From the NCBI GenBank assembly GCA_947493005.1, contig CANLOY010000002.1, positions 711,810 to 775,809 of the forward strand: a DNA stretch of 64,000 bases, read 5' to 3'. The position numbers and the translations under genes are program-made. Below the pieces are notes generated by a model. It worked only from the letters and a program-made list of their open reading frames with translations, was not told where the DNA came from and ran no database searches. Positions 48,678 through 57,827 of this stretch are shown piece after piece; position 1 is the first letter of the stretch; each line of letters opens with the position of its first letter. Source of the stretch: an uncultured Roseivirga sp. (GTDB taxonomy: Bacteria; Bacteroidota; Bacteroidia; Cytophagales; Cyclobacteriaceae).

Positions 48678-51107
48678 TCAATAGGTTATATAAAACGAGC
48701 CTTTTTTCTGGAATTTTTTACCATCAATTGTTACAGCATTAACTTTATAAAAGTATTGTCCAGCTCGTACAAACTTCCCTTTTCTATCCACACCATGCCA
48801 GCTATTTGATCCTGAGTACACGACTCTCCCATTTTTATTAATAATGGTTAGCTTGACACGCTTGACATGTTTTAACTTAGCCTTGAATGGCCCTTGATTA
48901 GTACATGGCCAGAATACTCCTGGCACTCCAAAAAACACTTTTCTCTTTAATAAGAACTTTTTCTGAATCACCTTCTTACAGCCATTGCTATTTTCTACCT
49001 CTAGTTCAATCCAGTGTATTCCTGGTCTATTAAAAGTATGGTTAACTACCTCTCCCGATCTGGTTGTTTTCTTATCAAAAGTCCATGTCCATGAAACTAT
49101 CCCATCATCATCAATGGAAGAAAAGGTTATTGGTTCACCAACTTTTGCATTACTTCTGTCAAAAGAGATTTTAGCTGTTATTTTATCTTCAACCTGAATG
49201 AAAATGGACTCAGGATGTAGCTCGCTGCATCCATTCTCAGTATTAATCAGTTTTATACTCAGGTTAGTATCAACCTTTAGTTTTGGTGATTTAAGTACTA
49301 GATTTTCACCTGTTCCTAATTTCGAATCCAAAACATCTCCATCCTCATTTATAAGTTCGTAAGTAACACCCTCCACGGAGCTCAGTACTTTAACCTTAGC
49401 CTTCTTGTTAAAGCAAACGATATTATCATACTCTAGTAGATTCAGTTTAGCACTTTCCAATAGCTCATCTCCAGGAGCAATAGAAACCGGGCCTATGAAT
49501 TCTTCCAGTATGCTTCCATCTGGTAAATCACTAATGGCGTAGACATACAAAGTAGTATCAGAAAGAACTTCGGAAGAAGTGATTGTCGTAACAGGCTCTT
49601 CACCTGGTGACACAATACCATTTGGCACACCATCTGAATTTCTAAGCTCATATCGCTTGTTTGAAAAAGAAGAGGAAATCGCATTGTCAATATTGACATC
49701 GGCCTCCGTTCCTGCACAAGCCAAAACCTGGGCAGGCAACTCATGGATTCTGAATTTAGTAAACCAGACATCAACAGTTCCAGAAGCTCCAAAATTCGGG
49801 TGAGAAATATAACTTCCTAAATCTGAAGTAGTCCCTCCGCTAAGGTAGATTTCCTGAGTAGTTTCATCGAAAAATGGAATATTCACCTCTCCATCTGAAC
49901 CATTACTTCCAAAATCGGCCTGCCAGTTCAACGCTCCTGACTCATCTAATTTAAAAAACCATACATCGAGCGAAGCATCAATATTCTCACTCAATTTATC
50001 TCCACTTGCCGGAGAGTTAGAAAAGCCTCCAATAACTACTGAACCATCGGACAGTCCATATGCTGCTTGCCCCCATTCATAGGCACTTCCACCAAGTGTT
50101 TTTTCCCAAAGCAAATTACCAGAGGCATCCGTTTTAATAGTCCAGACATCATCAAGCCCTTTACTATCTTCCGATTTATTGCCTGAAGCATTTGAATTGC
50201 TTTGTCCAGAGAACACATAACCTCCATCGGAAGTTTGGGTCATTGATCGAATCGCATCCACTCCCGCACCTCCTAAGAGATTTTCCCAAATCACATTTCC
50301 ATTGGCATCAGTAGAAAATATCCAGAAGTCGAAACTTCCATTGCTTGCAACAGATAAATCCGTTGATGCAGAATAAGCACCAACTACTACCCCACCATTA
50401 TCATTAGGAAGTAATTCATCAGCAGATTCGAAACCACTTCCTCCATAAGTTCTTTCCCAAACTTTTGCCCCATCAGTGCTATTGACCTTTACCAAATAAA
50501 GATCTAACGAACCCATTGGGGAAATTCCAACAAGGTCTGTTGAAGTAGTATATCCACCAACAACAACATTTCCATCAGAAGTGACAGTTAAATCAAAAGC
50601 CCAATCTGTGAGGTTACCCCCGATACGGGTTTGCCAAAGGATTGATCTATCGGTTGCGTCAATTTTTACGATTAGGATATCATCAGAACCTCCCAGATGA
50701 TTTGAAGTAATATCTCCAGAAATACCCGATCTGGTTCGTCCGGCCAATACGTAGTTTCCATCTGCTGTTTGAACCGCACCTGCTTCAAAACCCTCTTCAG
50801 CTATACCACCAAAGTTAAAATCCCAAATGAAGTTACCATTCTGATCAGTCTTAACTACCCACCAGTCGTCATCTCCCTGATTAGGGGTTGATTTGTTTCC
50901 ACTGATACCCGAAAGTGAACTAGATGTAATTAGGAATCCACCATCACTTGTACGGATGGTTTTAACATCAGTGTCTCTGGAGTCTCCTCCATATCTGGTA
51001 TCCCAAACCTTAATAGGTTTTTGAATCTGAGCAAAACTCGGAACGTGGATTAGCAGAAAAAATACAATGGCTGAGGCAACGATAATTGCTTTAGAGAACC
51101 TTTTCAT
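48678..51107 (-). CDS. T9SS-secreted beta-propeller protein with gliding-type C-terminal domain
   Basis: 809 residues. Signal peptide (AIIVASAIVFFLLIHVPSFAQ), seven or so repeats of about 60 residues with pattern ...GGFLITxxS...DDWWVVKTDxNGNxxWxxxxGG (about 35-450), resembling PQQ/kelch-type propellers, an Ig-like region, a PKD-like domain (about 650-720; AKISFDRSNAKVGEPITFSSID) and a C-terminal sorting domain (about 725-809; NGRVVYSGSNSWHGVDRKGKFV, GQYFYKVNAVTIDGK), a CHU_C/T9SS type B signal. So exported to the cell surface. No catalytic residues seen; probably adhesive or scaffold. Confidence 0.85.
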   Translation of the reverse strand: MKRFSKAIIVASAIVFFLLIHVPSFAQIQKPIKVWDTRYGGDSRDTDVKTIRTSDGGFLITSSSLSGISGNKSTPNQGDDDWWVVKTDQNGNFIWDFNFGGIAEEGFEAGAVQTADGNYVLAGRTRSGISGDITSNHLGGSDDILIVKIDATDRSILWQTRIGGNLTDWAFDLTVTSDGNVVVGGYTTSTDLVGISPMGSLDLYLVKVNSTDGAKVWERTYGGSGFESADELLPNDNGGVVVGAYSASTDLSVASNGSFDFWIFSTDANGNVIWENLLGGAGVDAIRSMTQTSDGGYVFSGQSNSNASGNKSEDSKGLDDVWTIKTDASGNLLWEKTLGGSAYEWGQAAYGLSDGSVVIGGFSNSPASGDKLSENIDASLDVWFFKLDESGALNWQADFGSNGSDGEVNIPFFDETTQEIYLSGGTTSDLGSYISHPNFGASGTVDVWFTKFRIHELPAQVLACAGTEADVNIDNAISSSFSNKRYELRNSDGVPNGIVSPGEEPVTTITSSEVLSDTTLYVYAISDLPDGSILEEFIGPVSIAPGDELLESAKLNLLEYDNIVCFNKKAKVKVLSSVEGVTYELINEDGDVLDSKLGTGENLVLKSPKLKVDTNLSIKLINTENGCSELHPESIFIQVEDKITAKISFDRSNAKVGEPITFSSIDDDGIVSWTWTFDKKTTRSGEVVNHTFNRPGIHWIELEVENSNGCKKVIQKKFLLKRKVFFGVPGVFWPCTNQGPFKAKLKHVKRVKLTIINKNGRVVYSGSNSWHGVDRKGKFVRAGQYFYKVNAVTIDGKKFQKKGSFYITY

Positions 51108-51358
51108 TACTATGTGTTTTGGATGAATGAAAAAGGTTGAGGACCCGCAATTTAATCGATTATTTCAAATAATTAAAATCCAACAACCCGATAAACAAGT
51201 AGTTATCAACAAAATAGCCTATCTATCATTCATTTTTTTAGCTGTCAAATAACCATTGATCATGGAAGAATGTCTATGAAATAACTGTGTTGGTATATCT
51301 TCATAACAAGGGTCATCTTTTTTTAACAACTTCGTTTATCATCGAAAATCAAACCTGA

Positions 51359-52141
51359 ATGAAAAAGCTTAAAGTCATTTTCTCACTAATATTCATCATC
51401 GGAATGATGAAGCATCAACTCATAGCGCAAACCCCATCTAAGCCAATCTTACTCAACAAGTCAGCATTATCAGGTATTGGTTTAGAAAGAGTGGAATTAA
51501 AAGCCGAACCTGAAAGAGCATTCTTTCAAAGACGAATTTTAAGAGGTGAAGACATCAGCATCTATGTAGTGTCGAGTGAATCGTGGACAACACGTATGGA
51601 TAATTTCGCCATTGATGAAGTGGTGTTGATGCTCAATGGAAAAGCGAGGATTACTCCCGACAATGGTAGTGAAATCGAATTCCAGTCAAATGAGTTTTTC
51701 TTTATTCCGAAAGGCTACACTGGTAAATGGCAAATTCAGGCCAGTGACTATTATCACTATGAGTTGTCAGTAATCAGTACTCAACGTGCCACAAACTCTG
51801 GTACTGAAAGAAAACTTCCAACACGCTTAGATAAAGATTTGCTTTCCGGAACTGAAATCAAATTGAATTCTTCAGGATACTATGAAAAGGTATTAAAAAA
51901 AGGTGCAGAATTAACTGTGATGCTAAAAGCGGAGAAGCCTGGTCAGTTCTCTCTTTCTAAACCTGCTCAGGAACAACTTATTCATGTACTGTCTGGTCAG
52001 GTAACGATAACTGATGCCTCAAACTCTGAAACCACTTTCTATGCAGGAGATTTTTTCGTACTTCCAAAAGGGTTCACAGGAAAGTGGAAAAGTCAAGGGC
52101 ATGGATTGTTCAAGAGCATGGTAATACAGAAAACCATTTAA
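51359..52141 (+). CDS. Exported bicupin protein
   Basis: 260 residues with an N-terminal signal peptide (KKLKVIFSLIFIIGMMKHQLIAQ). Two cupin folds: the first about 60-145 (MLNGKARITPDNGSEIEFQSNEFFFIPKGYTGKWQI), the second about 175-260 (VLSGQVTITDASNSETTFYAGDFFVLPKGFTGKWKS). Both have the G...PxG...W cupin pattern, but the usual metal-binding His/Glu clusters are missing (DGxxT-like), so it may be non-enzymatic. Related to DUF861-type cupins. Its role is unknown. Precedes the GNAT gene by 40 bp. Confidence 0.8.
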   Translation: MKKLKVIFSLIFIIGMMKHQLIAQTPSKPILLNKSALSGIGLERVELKAEPERAFFQRRILRGEDISIYVVSSESWTTRMDNFAIDEVVLMLNGKARITPDNGSEIEFQSNEFFFIPKGYTGKWQIQASDYYHYELSVISTQRATNSGTERKLPTRLDKDLLSGTEIKLNSSGYYEKVLKKGAELTVMLKAEKPGQFSLSKPAQEQLIHVLSGQVTITDASNSETTFYAGDFFVLPKGFTGKWKSQGHGLFKSMVIQKTI

Positions 52142-52180
52142 CCATCAAGTTTCGTTTAATTAATAAACAAGCCTTCACTT

Positions 52181-52678
52181 ATGATCCAACTTAGGGCAGC
52201 AACCATAGCAGACCTTCAAATTCTTGAGCATTGGGACAAACAACAGCATATCATTGACTGTGACCCAACTGATGACTGGAACTGGGCTTACGAACTCCCA
52301 AGAACTCCTGAATGGAGAGAACAGTTAGTTGCCGAACTAGATGGAAGCCCCATCGGCTTCATCCAGATAATAGATCCGCATCAGGAAGAAACACATTATT
52401 GGCAAAATGTACCTCCTAATCTTAGAGCTATTGACATATGGATTGGTGAAAAAACGGATTTAAATAAAGGTTATGGAACAGCTATGATGCGACTCGCTCT
52501 GGAGCGTTGCTTTGCAGATTCAAAAGTCACTTCCGTGCTAATCGACCCGCTGGAAGCCAACATAAAAGCCCACCGATTTTATGAAAGGTTAGGCTTTGAA
52601 TTTGTTGAAAAACGTGACTTCTATGGAAGCGACTGTTTCGTATATCAGTTTACAAGAGTAAAATGGGAATCAACTTAA
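52181..52678 (+). CDS. GNAT acetyltransferase, AAC(6')-Ib-like
   Basis: 165 residues. LRAATIADLQILEHWD opens the Acetyltransf_8 fold, IDIWIGEKTDLNKGYGTAMMRLAL contains the acetyl-CoA-binding R/QxxGxG/A (KGYGTA) motif, and IKAHRFYERLGFEFVEKRDFYG is the family's end. The DPxxDDWNWAYELP stretch resembles the aminoglycoside 6'-acetyltransferase Ib group, but chromosomal relatives often modify other substrates. Resistance is not demonstrated. Shares TTAA at its stop with the convergent lipoprotein gene. Confidence 0.85.
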   Translation: MIQLRAATIADLQILEHWDKQQHIIDCDPTDDWNWAYELPRTPEWREQLVAELDGSPIGFIQIIDPHQEETHYWQNVPPNLRAIDIWIGEKTDLNKGYGTAMMRLALERCFADSKVTSVLIDPLEANIKAHRFYERLGFEFVEKRDFYGSDCFVYQFTRVKWEST

Positions 52679-53415
52679 TTTGACCTGACAGCTCCAGCTA
52701 AAGTATCGTGATGCTCCAATAACAATGAGCGCAAATAGCTACCAATGGTATAAACACTTTCAAAACCTGCTTTTTTTGCAGCCGCGTTTTCCGTTTCAAT
52801 TGGAATATCCGCACTTTCAGCAAAGTGTTTGATATCACGATAAAAGCCCAGAGTAAAACAATCAACCTCTCCCCCAAATACTTTGGTGAATATCAGGTTA
52901 GTATCTCTTTCTATTTCTGTTAGGTATGCATTCTCCATTTGCCTCTGCTTTAATAATTCTGATTGTTTGCCGGCTAACGCCTGAAACATCTCTACATGAT
53001 AATAGTCGAATTCATTAAATCTCTCATTAAACTCCTTCAGCGAAGGGCCTTGAACAATCTGCTCTTCCTGCCAGGATATAAAGTCATAGTACGAACTTCC
53101 ATACTCCTGATCCAATGTGGTTGAGCTGGCTCTACGCTTCTCCATTTGCTTACCTGAGAAATGTGAAGACAGGTCCTTAATCGGATACATTAACAGCAAG
53201 TCCCATTGATCACCTTGAGAATGTCTCATAAGAAATGGCTTTTCTATACCTATTTCCAGATGGTTTTTCATATCCTCTTTTAACATATCAATGAGTCCAA
53301 GAAGCTTCCCAGGAGTTGCTCTCATCGTAATCACTTTATAGTAAACATCGGATTGTTGTGCCTTACAACTCATTAAAGCAAACAACATCAATAGAGCATA
53401 CATCGACTTTTTCAT
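52675..53415 (-). CDS. Putative lipoprotein with ABM-like fold, biotin operon partner
   Basis: 246 residues. MKKSMYALLMLFALMSCKAQQ is a lipoprotein signal (Cys17). Mature part has two halves resembling dimeric alpha-beta-barrel (ABM/EthD-like) domains: YYKVITMRATPGKLLGLIDMLKEDM and FDYYHVEMFQALAGKQSELLKQRQ. I do not recognise a named family. Starts inside the last codons of bioA (ATGA), so it is the third member of the bioD-bioA transcription unit, but no link to biotin is known. Confidence 0.7.
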   Translation of the reverse strand: MKKSMYALLMLFALMSCKAQQSDVYYKVITMRATPGKLLGLIDMLKEDMKNHLEIGIEKPFLMRHSQGDQWDLLLMYPIKDLSSHFSGKQMEKRRASSTTLDQEYGSSYYDFISWQEEQIVQGPSLKEFNERFNEFDYYHVEMFQALAGKQSELLKQRQMENAYLTEIERDTNLIFTKVFGGEVDCFTLGFYRDIKHFAESADIPIETENAAAKKAGFESVYTIGSYLRSLLLEHHDTLAGAVRSN

Positions 53416-54713
53416 AGTTTCTTATTCAATATCAGCGAATTATATTCCTCCAAAAAGTTAAGAATAGTTTGATATATATAGCCCAACTCTTCATCGGAAA
53501 TTACATAAGGAGGTATCAGGTAGATGACATTACCCAAAGGTCTTAAAAGCACACCTTTTTCAATAAAGTATGGATATAAGTGATGCCTTGCTTCATTAAA
53601 ATAAGAGGTATCCCTTTCCGTATTTAGCTCAAAAGCAATGATCGTCCCCAATACTCTAGGATTTCTAACGAGTTGATGATTCTCAATTTGTTTCTTAAAC
53701 TCCAGATGGCGTTGGTTTATACGCTCACGGTTGGCTGTACACTCATCCGTTAATAACAAGTCCAGAGAAGCGTTTGCAACAGCACATGTCATGGGATTTC
53801 CGGTGAAGGAGTGTCCATGAAAAAAGGTTTTCATCAAATCATTGCTTTGGTAGGCATCCTGTATTTTCTGAGTACAACTTGTTACCCCCATAGCCAAAGC
53901 CCCTCCTGTCAACCCTTTAGACAAGCAGATAATATCAGGATTAGTATTCAAGAGATCTGCAGCAAACAATTCACCTGTCCGCCCAAACCCCGTCATTACT
54001 TCGTCTGCAATACAAATAACTTCATGTTTCTGCGCCAGGTCAATCATCCTGTCCAGAAGATTTTGGTCATACATTCTCATTCCTGAAGCCCCTTGGGCAA
54101 TAGGCTCATAAATAAATGCAGCAACATCACCTGAAAGCACTAATCGTTCGAAGTTTTCCCAAACACTTTGATCATTATTCCCAGCCGGAAAATCTAAAAA
54201 ATCTACCTGGAATAAGTATGGATCAAAAGGCTCTGTAAAAGGCCCTCTTTCTCCAACAGACATGGCTCCAAAAGTATCTCCATGATAAGCCCCATCAATA
54301 GCTATAATTCTCTTTTTTGTTACCCCTTGATTGTAGAAATACTGAAACGCCATTTTTATTGCCACCTCTACAGCTGTACTACCATTATCTGAGAAAAAAA
54401 TCTTAGCCTGATTATCTGGTAGTATTTCTAGTAAGCGTTCGGCAAGTTTTATGGCTGGCTCATGTGTAAAGCCCGCAAAAATTACATGCTCCAGTTTGTG
54501 GGCTTGCTCGGCAATAGCTTCTGCCAAATAAGAATTGCCATGTCCATGTATATTCACCCACCACGATGAAATAGCATCTATAATACGTTTGCCTTCTGGT
54601 GTATAAAGATTAACCCCTTCGGCTCTTTCTATCATTAATGGCGACTCCATTCCCCTTAAAGGTGTAAATGGGTGCCAAATCGTACATTCATCTCTTGCTA
54701 TCCAGTTATTCAT
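53412..54713 (-). CDS. bioA: Adenosylmethionine-8-amino-7-oxononanoate aminotransferase
   Basis: 433-residue PLP aminotransferase of biotin synthesis, converting KAPA to DAPA. HPFTPLRG, VNIHGHGNSYLAEAI, IAIDGAYHGDTFGAMSVGERGPF and DEVMTGFGRTGELFA are typical, and the Schiff-base Lys is in CLSKGLTGG (about 274). The 3' end overlaps the next gene by four bases, and the start overlaps bioD by eight bases. Confidence 0.95.
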   Translation of the reverse strand: MNNWIARDECTIWHPFTPLRGMESPLMIERAEGVNLYTPEGKRIIDAISSWWVNIHGHGNSYLAEAIAEQAHKLEHVIFAGFTHEPAIKLAERLLEILPDNQAKIFFSDNGSTAVEVAIKMAFQYFYNQGVTKKRIIAIDGAYHGDTFGAMSVGERGPFTEPFDPYLFQVDFLDFPAGNNDQSVWENFERLVLSGDVAAFIYEPIAQGASGMRMYDQNLLDRMIDLAQKHEVICIADEVMTGFGRTGELFAADLLNTNPDIICLSKGLTGGALAMGVTSCTQKIQDAYQSNDLMKTFFHGHSFTGNPMTCAVANASLDLLLTDECTANRERINQRHLEFKKQIENHQLVRNPRVLGTIIAFELNTERDTSYFNEARHHLYPYFIEKGVLLRPLGNVIYLIPPYVISDEELGYIYQTILNFLEEYNSLILNKKL

Positions 54714-55317
54714 ACCAGTTCAGTAATAATTCATCTGCCCAATACTGTACTACTTCTTTTGTTATCATACCCAATTTAGGCAGCCTCAAAAGCACCCTGT
54801 AACCCGAGTGCTTTTCAATGATACGCTCACTTTCTTCATTTGCTTCACCATTAAAGATTATCCCCTTAACAGGAACATTATTTCTTTTCAAGTAGTCGAC
54901 AGTCAGCAAGGTATGATTGATACTACCTAGATAGAGGTTGGCAACCAGAATCACCTGGGTATTTAGCTCTCTGGCAATATCAATAACAAAATCCTGATCG
55001 TTCAAAGGCACTAAAACTCCACCTGCTCCTTCAAGAATAATCTCATTATCAGTTTCGGGTAACACAAAGTCATCAAGGCCAATATTGAGATATTCATACT
55101 TTGCTGCCGCATGTGGTGATGCTGGAATTTTTAGCAAGTGAGTTTCAGGATGGAACTTACTTATTTCATTGCTCACCAGACTTTTTACAGCATCCGTATC
55201 CGTAGGCAAACCAGCCTGAACAGGCTTCCAGTAATCTGCTTTCAGAGCCTCCACCAAAATTGAAGAAACCAATGTTTTCCCACTATCGGTTCCGATAGCT
55301 GTTACAAAATAATTCAT
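54706..55317 (-). CDS. bioD: Dethiobiotin synthetase
   Basis: 203-residue ATP-dependent carboxylase closing the ureido ring of dethiobiotin. P-loop GTDSGKTL (9-16), KPVQAG (about 31-36), EGAGGVLVPL (about 98-107) and the NHTLLTVDYLK segment fit BioD. It is the first gene of the bioD-bioA-lipoprotein unit; bioB, bioC, bioF and bioH are not in the window. Start ATG at 55317 is 22 bp from the hybrid kinase stop. Confidence 0.93.
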   Translation of the reverse strand: MNYFVTAIGTDSGKTLVSSILVEALKADYWKPVQAGLPTDTDAVKSLVSNEISKFHPETHLLKIPASPHAAAKYEYLNIGLDDFVLPETDNEIILEGAGGVLVPLNDQDFVIDIARELNTQVILVANLYLGSINHTLLTVDYLKRNNVPVKGIIFNGEANEESERIIEKHSGYRVLLRLPKLGMITKEVVQYWADELLLNWYE

Positions 55318-55338
55318 GTTAAAATTTGAGTGCGTAAG

Positions 55339-57408
55339 TTAAGACACAAAAGGAAACCTTCTTCGGCCAGCAGTAACCATTTTTTCCTTTAAATCTTCAA
55401 AACGGATAGGCTTAGTCAAATAGTCATCCATACCAACAGACAGTGCTCTTTCAATGTCTCCTTTAAATGCATTTGCAGAAACACCTATAATAAATGGGGC
55501 GACTTTCAGGCTCATTTCGCGGACTATTTCAGTTGCTTGATAACCATCCATTTTTGGCATAGAAATATCCAGAAGAATTACGTCATAGCCATTATCTTTT
55601 ACCATTTCCACTACATCAAGACCATCCTTGGCTACATCAGGCACAAAACCCAGGCGCTCTAGAAAAATGGTTGTCAGCTTACGGTTAACAGAATTATCTT
55701 CAGCCAAAAGCACTTTTAACGGAAATTCGTTACTAATAAGCTGGTCGGAAGTATCATTAGCAAAGCTCGGTTTGGATGAAAGCATTTCATCAAGATTCTT
55801 CCTAGCAGCTAATTTCACTCTTGCAGTGAACATAAAGTCGGAACCAATCCCTAGCTCACTTTTAACAGTAATTTTCCCATTCATCAATTTAACCAAGCGC
55901 TTTACTATTGCAAGCCCCAGTCCTGTCCCACCAAATTTCCTTGAATGTGATGAGTCTGCCTGGGTAAACTCTTTGAATAAGCCACTCAATTTTTCTTTAG
56001 GAATGCCGATTCCAGTATCCTTGATTGTAAAAGCTAACTGAACATTTTTGGCAGTCTCTTTCTCCAATTCCACTTTTAAAGAAACAGAACCGCGCTCAGT
56101 GAACTTGACAGCATTGGATAAAAGGTTAAGCAGAATCTGTCTCAAGCGCCCTCTATCAGTTTTGATAAAATCTGGCACCCCTTCACCTATTGATTTATTT
56201 ATTACCAGATCTTTCTTCTTTGCCTCAAAAGCCACCAGACTTATGGAATCATCGATAACTTTTTGAAGGGAGAAAACAGATTCTTCAAATGACATTTTAC
56301 CCGACTCTATTTTAGAATAGTCAAGGATATCATTAATAATTCTCAGTAATGTATCACCACTAGCCTGTATGGTTTCTACATAATCTCTTTGTTCTTCCGT
56401 GAGAGAAGTTTCAGCAAGTAAACTGGTCATCCCAATAACACCATTCATAGGCGTTCGGATTTCATGACTCATTGTTGCCAGAAAGTTACTCTTTGCTTTA
56501 GTAGCTGTCTCAGCAGCCTCTTTGGCCTTTATCAGTTCTATCTCTAGTTTCTTCTGAGAGGTAATATTTCTTGAAATCACCAGTACTCTGGTTTCATCCA
56601 GTTTAATGATCCGACCCTCATAATTTTCTTCAGTACCTGGCTTCCCAAAAGCATATTCCAATGTTTGTAGTTCATCGGTTTCAAAAGCTTTTGAAGTAGC
56701 ATCCTGAAAAACTATACCTAACGGTTCGGGTACTATATCCAGAAGCTTTTTACCAATAAAATCCTCTGGCTTGAACCACAACTCATTCTCATTCTGAATT
56801 TGATAATCGATAAACCTTGAATCCCGATCTAAAGTAAACATCGCATCGGGTATTGCCCTTAGAATAGTAGACTGTTGGCGCTCACTCTCTTTCAATTCTA
56901 GTTCGGCTTTGTAAACACTCGTCATATTGCGGGCAATACAAGTCACGTACTCTACCTCAGCTAGTGCATTGGAAAATGGGAATTCAAAAATTTCCAACAT
57001 GTGGGTTTGCCTTGAACTATCATAAACCTCAATGAAGTATGGAGATTTTACCTGAACTACATTACTAAACCGATCCTTGATATGGTTATCAATCTTACTA
57101 TTAATAGGGTTTGAAGTGATGATATCTTTAAAGTGGAGCTTCCTATCTTTCTTATTATATCCGAGGGTTCGTTCAACATTACTGGAAACGAATGTAACCA
57201 ACCCTTCATCATTGTACCTGAAAACAAAATCTGACGAGTGATCCATCAGAAGTTCAAAGGTTTCCACTATGGACTCCTTTCTCTTTTTTACATCCGTAAA
57301 CTTCTTTTCCAACTGATGGTAACGCTTCTTATTTTTAAATAGAAGTATTGACACCATGACAATGGACAATAGGAAAATTGCTAGCACGAAATAAACGACT
57401 AGTGGCAT
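55339..57408 (-). CDS. Hybrid sensor histidine kinase with two PAS domains and a receiver
   Basis: 689 residues. A single N-terminal membrane helix (LVVYFVLAIFLLSIVMVSILLF), PAS domains at about 50-165 and 180-290, a HisKA domain with His315 in SHEIRTPMNGVIGM, HATPase_c (about 430-545; LRQILLNLLSNAVKFTE, GTGLGLAIVKRLV) and a C-terminal receiver (about 568-689; LLAEDNSVNR, acceptor Asp in LLDISMPKMDG). No output domain or cognate regulator is adjacent, so it may feed a separate phosphotransfer protein. Its signal is unknown. Confidence 0.93.
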   Translation of the reverse strand: MPLVVYFVLAIFLLSIVMVSILLFKNKKRYHQLEKKFTDVKKRKESIVETFELLMDHSSDFVFRYNDEGLVTFVSSNVERTLGYNKKDRKLHFKDIITSNPINSKIDNHIKDRFSNVVQVKSPYFIEVYDSSRQTHMLEIFEFPFSNALAEVEYVTCIARNMTSVYKAELELKESERQQSTILRAIPDAMFTLDRDSRFIDYQIQNENELWFKPEDFIGKKLLDIVPEPLGIVFQDATSKAFETDELQTLEYAFGKPGTEENYEGRIIKLDETRVLVISRNITSQKKLEIELIKAKEAAETATKAKSNFLATMSHEIRTPMNGVIGMTSLLAETSLTEEQRDYVETIQASGDTLLRIINDILDYSKIESGKMSFEESVFSLQKVIDDSISLVAFEAKKKDLVINKSIGEGVPDFIKTDRGRLRQILLNLLSNAVKFTERGSVSLKVELEKETAKNVQLAFTIKDTGIGIPKEKLSGLFKEFTQADSSHSRKFGGTGLGLAIVKRLVKLMNGKITVKSELGIGSDFMFTARVKLAARKNLDEMLSSKPSFANDTSDQLISNEFPLKVLLAEDNSVNRKLTTIFLERLGFVPDVAKDGLDVVEMVKDNGYDVILLDISMPKMDGYQATEIVREMSLKVAPFIIGVSANAFKGDIERALSVGMDDYLTKPIRFEDLKEKMVTAGRRRFPFVS

Positions 57409-57484
57409 TTAGTAGGTTGATTCAGTCAATTGGTAATTTGAGTTATAAAATTACCAATTCATCATATAAATTTAAATAGATTTT

Positions 57485-57715
57485 CTATTTAATCGCTTTT
57501 TTGAGGGATTGAGCCATGTTTTTAAAACGCTCCAAGGCCTCTTGAATAAAATCATCACTTAGCAAATCATCTAGTTCATTTGGAAGAAAATCGAACTCAC
57601 TTACTTTAAAAGTTTGTTCAAAAGGCCCTTGTTCCAACTTCATCAGGTATTTACCATTCCATGAAAAGACAGTTATCTTACAGGGTTTACCTGTTATCTC
57701 TTTAACAATCCGCAT
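57485..57715 (-). CDS. Small conserved Cytophagales-type protein
   Basis: 76 residues, soluble and acidic-basic. IVKEITGKPCKITVFSWNGKYLMKLEQGPFEQTFKVSEFDF is one beta-rich half, followed by a helical C-terminus (ELDDLLSDDFIQEALERFKNMAQSLKKAI). Small proteins of this shape recur in related genomes; I do not know a function. Start ATG at 57715 (MRIVKE). It sits alone between the kinase and a divergent gene. Confidence 0.65.
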   Translation of the reverse strand: MRIVKEITGKPCKITVFSWNGKYLMKLEQGPFEQTFKVSEFDFLPNELDDLLSDDFIQEALERFKNMAQSLKKAIK

Positions 57716-57827
57716 TCGGTCTGCATTTTTTACGAAAGTTAGTCTTTCTTAATTGATCTACCGCTTGTCAGAAAGCATAAGCTCCTTTTTGAAGAATTCT
57801 GAAATACAACTATTCTTGTATATCACC

